From: Natronobacterium haloterrestre | GTDB lineage: Archaea > Halobacteriota > Halobacteria > Halobacteriales > Natrialbaceae | DNA length: 64,000 nt | Direction: 5' to 3' | Assembly: GCF_900112205.1 (NCBI RefSeq) | Contig: NZ_FOKW01000005.1 | Location: 241,846-305,845, forward strand | Shown: positions 60,658 through 64,000 of the stretch, in pieces | Layout: each line of letters starts with the position of its first letter | Position numbering within the stretch: the first letter of the stretch is position 1 | Program-made: the position numbers and the translations under genes | Notes under the pieces: generated by a model | Seen by the model: the letters and a program-made list of their open reading frames with translations, nothing else | Told to the model about the DNA's origin: nothing | The model's database searches: none

Positions 60658-61338
60658 TTAAGGTGCCACTCCAACCGTTAGTAGAGTACCCCAAGTTCGG
60701 TAACGGTCAACCATCTCCTCTCGTTTGGCCCAATCCTCGGTCGGGAACTCGGCTTCAGCGGGTATCGAGATTTCGTGGTCTGGGATATTATCTTGCTCAG
60801 CTACGTGCAGACCCGATTCACGGAAAGCAGTTCGGTACTGCTCTCGGTTCCAAAGCGTCATGTCGATGGAGATTTTCTCCTGCCATTCATGCGTATATTG
60901 ACTCTCCTCAAAGTAGTTAACACAACAATAGAAGGAACCTCCAGAGCGGAGTACTCGATGAATTTCATTGAGGGTATTCTGTGGCTCTGAAGCGTAGTAG
61001 AACGCTTCCATCGACCACACGTGGTCGATACTATTGTTTTCGAACGGAAGCGAGTCAAAGTCACCCGATACGAAGTCTATCTGTGGGTCATTGGTGTATG
61101 AACGGGCGTTACGAATCATCTCGGGTGAACCGTCTAAACCATACCCTTGACCAATTTCATACGTTTCTCTGAGAGCCCTCAATGCATATCCTGAACCTGT
61201 TCCAAGGTCAAGCACTGTGTCTCCTTCTTCAACTGGCATACGAGCGAGTGCGTGTTTCGCGGTGTGCCAGTGCCGTTTCTCCATTCCTTTATCCTTTCCT
61301 TCCGTAGCCCAAGCGTCGAACTCCTCTCGTACACTCAT
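60658..61338 (-). CDS. SAM-dependent methyltransferase, complete, element-borne copy
   Basis: 226 residues from ATG 61338: MSVREEFDAWATEGKDKGME, TVLDLGTGSGYALRALRE, GYGLDGSPEMIRNARS, DFDSLPFENNSIDHVWSMEA, GGSFYCCVNYFEESQYTHEW and an end GTLLTVGVAP. It is clearly homologous to the truncated gene at 60102 but with AT-richer codons, and lies in opposite orientation across the junction. Motif I has a Thr in place of Cys. It may be a replacement for the disrupted host copy. Confidence 0.88.
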   Translation of the reverse strand: MSVREEFDAWATEGKDKGMEKRHWHTAKHALARMPVEEGDTVLDLGTGSGYALRALRETYEIGQGYGLDGSPEMIRNARSYTNDPQIDFVSGDFDSLPFENNSIDHVWSMEAFYYASEPQNTLNEIHRVLRSGGSFYCCVNYFEESQYTHEWQEKISIDMTLWNREQYRTAFRESGLHVAEQDNIPDHEISIPAEAEFPTEDWAKREEMVDRYRTWGTLLTVGVAP

Positions 61339-61422
61339 TGCACGTAGTTTATTGTCCACGTGCAAAACGACCGTCGTTTCGACTTCGTTAGAATGAATGC
61401 TATCGGTCTCGACTAGCAGGCC

Positions 61423-61629
61423 ATGTTGATGAGTGAGGACGAAGTACGTCAGCAAGCTCGGAAGGCTGGAATGACTCCCCGAGAATACTGTCTACGCGAG
61501 ATAAGCGAATGGAAGGAGATGCTACACACTGTCTCGGATGACTACGGGGGTCTTGATGATGACGAGTTTGACGAGCTAGTCGAGAAGGAAATCGACAGCT
61601 TTCGAGCAGAGCAGGAGAGTGAGGACTGA
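61423..61629 (+). CDS. Small acidic protein of the AT-rich island
   Basis: 68 residues: MLMSEDEVRQQARKAGMTPR, EYCLREISEWKEMLHTVSDD, ending DSFRAEQESED. All-helical and acidic, no domain recognised; MSEDE at 61429 may be the true start. It opens a run of four co-directional small ORFs with short gaps that look like one transcript. Confidence 0.55.
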   Translation: MLMSEDEVRQQARKAGMTPREYCLREISEWKEMLHTVSDDYGGLDDDEFDELVEKEIDSFRAEQESED

Positions 61630-61632
61630 AAT

Positions 61633-61842
61633 ATGGATTCAGACGAGATTCTGAGTCTGCTGGAGGAGCGGAATGGTGAGCATCACTGTCCAGTAAGCGA
61701 CTGCGATGTGTGGTATCCTGACGGCGTTCAGTACGGCTTTTTAGACCACTTTGGAGACCACGACGTGTGTCTGGTTTGCGAATCTGAACTGAACCATCCA
61801 GAGAACGAGTTTCTTTGCTTCAACTGTGCTGATGAGTGGTGA
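61633..61842 (+). CDS. Small cysteine-rich (zinc-finger-like) protein
   Basis: 69 residues: EHHCPVSDCDVWYPDGVQYG, then FGDHDVCLVCESEL and EFLCFNCADEW. Three Cys pairs (CPVSDC, CLVC, CFNC) plus His suggest two zinc sites. Starts 3 bases after the previous stop. Not a family I recognise. Confidence 0.6.
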   Translation: MDSDEILSLLEERNGEHHCPVSDCDVWYPDGVQYGFLDHFGDHDVCLVCESELNHPENEFLCFNCADEW

Positions 61843-61848
61843 GAGTCA

Positions 61849-62283
61849 ATGACAGATGAAATCAAACCAGATGAAGACATTGACGTGATGCACGAGGTCG
61901 ATTATCTTCGAATTGAGCGAATGAGCGGCGACAGTCTATGGTTTGCGGGTTACAGGGATGATGGAACAGAACTGCACTTTAACGCGCTCTGCAACGGTGA
62001 TGGTGGTTTGACCGTCCACACTTGGCACTACAATACTGAGCAGAGTTCAACGCCAGCGTACGAACTTGGAGACCGACTCATCCATATTACTGAGGAAGAG
62101 TGGGCAGCGTCTGAAGATGATTTCCCTTACGAGAAGGTCGTAAAGCAGCGGTTCTGGGATTTTGATGACGAAGAGCACTGGTATGCAATCGGATTAAAGT
62201 CTGTGAATGAATCATACGAAATGTACGCTGAATCATACTTAGAAGACCACTATCGGAAGGTCACGGAGAACGATGATGACTGA
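61849..62283 (+). CDS. Hypothetical acidic protein of the AT-rich island
   Basis: 144 residues: MTDEIKPDEDIDVMHEVDYL, RIERMSGDSLWFAGYRDDGT, ELHFNALCNGDGGLTVHTWH, then DFDDEEHWYAIGLKSVNESY. Mixed alpha/beta, no membrane segment. Its 3' end overlaps the start of the next gene by about 11 bases. Unknown. Confidence 0.55.
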   Translation: MTDEIKPDEDIDVMHEVDYLRIERMSGDSLWFAGYRDDGTELHFNALCNGDGGLTVHTWHYNTEQSSTPAYELGDRLIHITEEEWAASEDDFPYEKVVKQRFWDFDDEEHWYAIGLKSVNESYEMYAESYLEDHYRKVTENDDD

Positions 62284-62600
62284 ATTTGAGTGTCGAGAGT
62301 GCGGCGAGACAACGCCATTCATCGACGACGGATTTTACCTCAACGATGGTGTTGTGAGTGACGGGCAGTTCGTAGAGTGTCGTCACTGTAATTCAGAGTA
62401 TTTCGTGTATCTGCACGATATGGACTCTGTTCCGCGAAATCTAATCGAGCAGCAACGAACGGTGAGCTATCTATTCATACAAGCGCGAGATGAAGGTCTT
62501 CTAGCTGTTCCTGAGGAAGATGAAGAGCGAATTGAGAGCCTCCTACAGTTCTTGAATCGGTTGAGGGTAGAGCCGTTTGAAGACGACGACTGAATTTGAG
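62272..62600. repeat. 19-base direct repeat at both ends of a zinc-ribbon gene
   Basis: GATGATGACTGAATTTGAG (62272-62290) and GACGACGACTGAATTTGAG (62582-62600) differ at two positions. One copy spans the end of the upstream ORF and the start of the zinc-ribbon gene; the other spans the end of that gene. Confidence 0.75.
62273..62593 (+). CDS. Zinc-ribbon protein of the AT-rich island
   Basis: 106 residues (MTEFE at 62276 equally possible): FECRECGETTPFIDDGFYLN, FVECRHCNSEYFVYLHDM, then a helix-rich C-terminus. CREC and CRHC form a zinc ribbon. Its first codons and its stop region share a near-identical 19-base sequence (see repeat). Function unknown. Confidence 0.6.
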   Translation: MMTEFECRECGETTPFIDDGFYLNDGVVSDGQFVECRHCNSEYFVYLHDMDSVPRNLIEQQRTVSYLFIQARDEGLLAVPEEDEERIESLLQFLNRLRVEPFEDDD

Positions 62601-62641
62601 ACCATAAGAATGACATTCAAGGTCATTCTCTACAGGCATGT

Positions 62642-62737
62642 ATGACCTGCCCAGAATGCGACTCAACGAATATCGAGACCGTGTTTGACCCGTTTCAGGA
62701 CATCAAGAAATGTAGGGAGTGTGGTGAATACCTATAG
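62642..62737 (+). CDS. 31-residue zinc-ribbon mini-protein
   Basis: MTCPECDSTNIETVFDPFQD, then IKKCRECGEYL. CPEC and CREC pairs give a minimal zinc ribbon. ATG at 62642 lies next to an alternative ATG (62638) in another frame. Too short for routine calling; supported mainly by the clean Cys pattern. Confidence 0.5.
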   Translation: MTCPECDSTNIETVFDPFQDIKKCRECGEYL

Positions 62738-62994
62738 TTTGGGAATCGTCCCCCTACTCAAATGGCGTCTATCCGAAAAGCCAGCATAGAGGAGTGACGG
62801 CAGGCACAGTCACGATGGACACACCACCCTTCCACCGACTATCCGTCGTCACTTCTCTTTCTGTTGCCGTAAAATAAAGTAGAGTCTATCAGAGAACCTC
62901 GCTCTATAATCATCCGAACCCCTATCTTTCGCGTCCAGAAATCTGATTATCTATCGAGAATCTTTGTTAGAGTGAGTCAATTGAGACCGTAAGA
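62738..62994. other. Intergenic AT-rich stretch
   Basis: No ORF with plausible character. TGACGGCAGGCACAGTCACG and the following GACTATCCGTCGTCACTTCT contain short inverted segments (TGACGG / CCGTC). It is the leader of the 62995 gene. Confidence 0.35.
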
Positions 62995-63849
62995 ATGACA
63001 TTCGGAGCTGTCCAGCTCCAGCTCATGCAAAGTTCTGAGCGAGATATTATTTGGATGGCCAATGGGTCTACGTCCGCGACGTATGCTGCGTACCGCATGG
63101 GTGCTAGGGTAGGGTATACAGCGATGAACACGCGACCTCCAGAAGACGTTGAGGTATCGTTTGTGGATTTCCCATTCAAACGGTTGGAAGAGGCGGAGGT
63201 CTCGGTCAAGGACGTATTTGAACCCTATCTACAGGTTGTGAAGCAAGAGCAGCCTGAGTTCGCCGTCATTCCAGACATCAATAACGGAGTTACGTTTGAG
63301 GACGCGCTTTCGCTCGCGTATGAAGTCGCTCCACACTGCGAGACACTAATTATGGTCCCGAAGTCAGTTCATCCGTCTCGAATCCCTAGTCATATCCGCG
63401 TTGGCATTCCGTGTCAGTCTAAATTTGCAGAGTCCCCGTGGAGTTTCAATGACTATCGAAAGTGCGAGGAACTCCACCTCTTTGGCGGCTCTCCACACGA
63501 CCATTTCGAGATTGTTTTCGAGAATGGGTTAACACAGGTCGAGAGTATGGACACCAGCGTGCCTATCTCGTCCGCTCAATGGGGTGATGCATGGACTTTG
63601 ACTCCTAATGGTCCTCGTTGGAAGTCAGCTGAAGGAGGAGTATATGGATGCCTTGAAGCGACATTTCGAGAGATGTGCCGAGTGTTCAATCGAGACCGTC
63701 CATCGACACCGTCGAAGCGTCACTGGGTACCACGCCCCCATCGAGGGCGCTATGAGTCAATTGGATACCCTGATGACGATTTGTTACACCCAGAGGACAA
63801 TCAGCCCTTTGCAGGACGGGAATACCATATAGCACGGAGTATCGTTTGA
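62995..63849 (+). CDS. DUF6610-like protein of the AT-rich island
   Basis: 284 residues: MTFGAVQLQLMQSSERDIIW, MANGSTSATYAAYRMGARVG, VVKQEQPEFAVIPDINNGVT, YEVAPHCETLIMVPKSVHPS, RIPSHIRVGIPCQSKFAESP, LHLFGGSPHDHFEIVFENGL and SVDSAQWGDAWTL-like PISSAQWGDAWTLTPNGPRW. The P-D-I..., LHLFGGSP.D and QWGDAW order recalls a barrel similar to tRNA-guanine transglycosylase relatives in haloarchaeal viruses and plasmids (DUF6610). The family name is from memory and the enzymatic role is not established. Confidence 0.55.
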   Translation: MTFGAVQLQLMQSSERDIIWMANGSTSATYAAYRMGARVGYTAMNTRPPEDVEVSFVDFPFKRLEEAEVSVKDVFEPYLQVVKQEQPEFAVIPDINNGVTFEDALSLAYEVAPHCETLIMVPKSVHPSRIPSHIRVGIPCQSKFAESPWSFNDYRKCEELHLFGGSPHDHFEIVFENGLTQVESMDTSVPISSAQWGDAWTLTPNGPRWKSAEGGVYGCLEATFREMCRVFNRDRPSTPSKRHWVPRPHRGRYESIGYPDDDLLHPEDNQPFAGREYHIARSIV

Positions 63850-63918
63850 CTGTTCGGTATTGCTACTCCCCCTCTTGACCACTCTGTACGAGTTAGATAC
63901 ATAGACATTGGTCTTTAG

Positions 63919-64000
63919 CTAAGCCTCAGCGGTCGGTTGGATGGTGGTAGCGAGCTGTTCTTGAAGGATCGGTCGTTGCTTGTGGATCTTCTGAGCGTCT
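63919..64000 (-). CDS. C-terminus of an unidentified protein (5' part outside window)
   Basis: Twenty-six codons ending QKIHKQRPILQEQLATTIQP, TAEA, stop (TAG). The hydrophilic helical character looks like real coding sequence on the minus strand, convergent with the 62995 gene. Too little is present to assign a family. Confidence 0.4.
   Translation of the reverse strand, partial: DAQKIHKQRPILQEQLATTIQPTAEA

Larger units (their letters stand above)
62594..63006. repeat. Duplicated gene-start sequence
   Basis: TTTGAGACCATAAGAATGAC, then ATTC (from 62594), recurs as TTGAGACCGTAAGAATGACA, then TTCG (from 62982). In the second copy the ATG begins the 284-codon gene (MTFGAV). In the first it begins only MTFKVILYRHV before a stop. 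So the leader and first codons of that gene are duplicated. Confidence 0.7.

Noticed and set aside
60534..63900. ATACATAGA at 60535 and 63895 as attachment-site direct repeat
   Set aside because: Nine shared bases in AT-rich DNA is within chance; the element continues beyond the window so the second copy is not at a boundary.

Overview
The window is a high-GC haloarchaeal chromosome segment. Almost every predicted protein is strongly acidic (Asp/Glu runs, linkers rich in DD/EE). Lipoproteins carry twin-arginine-like signals plus a lipobox. The information-processing genes are archaeal: Srp54, TFB, PolD small subunit, Orc1/Cdc6, EF-1alpha and archaeal type I signal peptidases. IS1341-type TnpB debris of haloarchaeal type is present. 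Gene order around the origin and the sequence style suggest a member of the Natrialbales, but that is inference.

Layout. 0-5.4 kb: nucleotide-sugar and cell-surface genes (DUF354 glycosyltransferase-like, nucleotide-sugar dehydrogenase, a membrane-anchored wHTH protein, GlmS). 5.4-9.2 kb: sparse region with a decayed TnpB element and two acidic surface proteins. 9.2-16 kb: housekeeping genes (UPF0200/UPF0201 pair, CBS-MaoC fusion, Srp54, lipoproteins, an F420-type oxidoreductase). 16-24 kb: redox and detoxification genes (disulfide oxidoreductase, a flavoprotein/VOC/esterase operon resembling quinone-detoxification sets, phosphohexomutase, FMN reductase, and a metal-type ArsR/permease operon with a 35-residue Cys-Cys peptide). 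24-33 kb: LarB, a histone-fold mini-protein, IPP isomerase, a tandem membrane-protein duplication, RpiA, a frameshifted MaoC-like gene, enoyl-CoA hydratase and TFB. 33-46.8 kb: signal peptidase, MacB-type ABC system, AI-2E family transporter, thiamine-type binding protein, tryptophanase, aspartate kinase, and a drug-type ABC exporter with its TetR regulator and operator.

46.9-55.8 kb is the replication-origin neighbourhood: PolD small subunit, signal peptidase, a lipoprotein and orc1/cdc6 on one side; a 1.4-kb intergenic origin with an AT-rich unwinding segment flanked by inverted origin-recognition boxes (ORBs); then the divergent oapABC/arvABC cluster (GTPase, DUF2073, zinc ribbon). ORB-like sequences also lie inside the coding sequences of the PolD small subunit (a perfect inverted pair) and orc1.

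56-60.1 kb holds small surface and redox genes and an EF-1alpha gene that may be a second copy. At about 60.53 kb the composition changes abruptly. A methyltransferase gene is cut at its last conserved core motif and is followed by an AT-richer island (to the window end) of small unknown and zinc-ribbon ORFs. The island also carries a complete, diverged copy of the same methyltransferase in the opposite orientation. This looks like an integrated element or its remnant.

No rRNA, tRNA or CRISPR array was recognised. Gene starts were chosen by reading context (lipoboxes, family N-termini, ATGA overlaps, TATA boxes about 25-30 bases upstream of leaderless starts). Family assignments come from motif recognition only; no database search was run.
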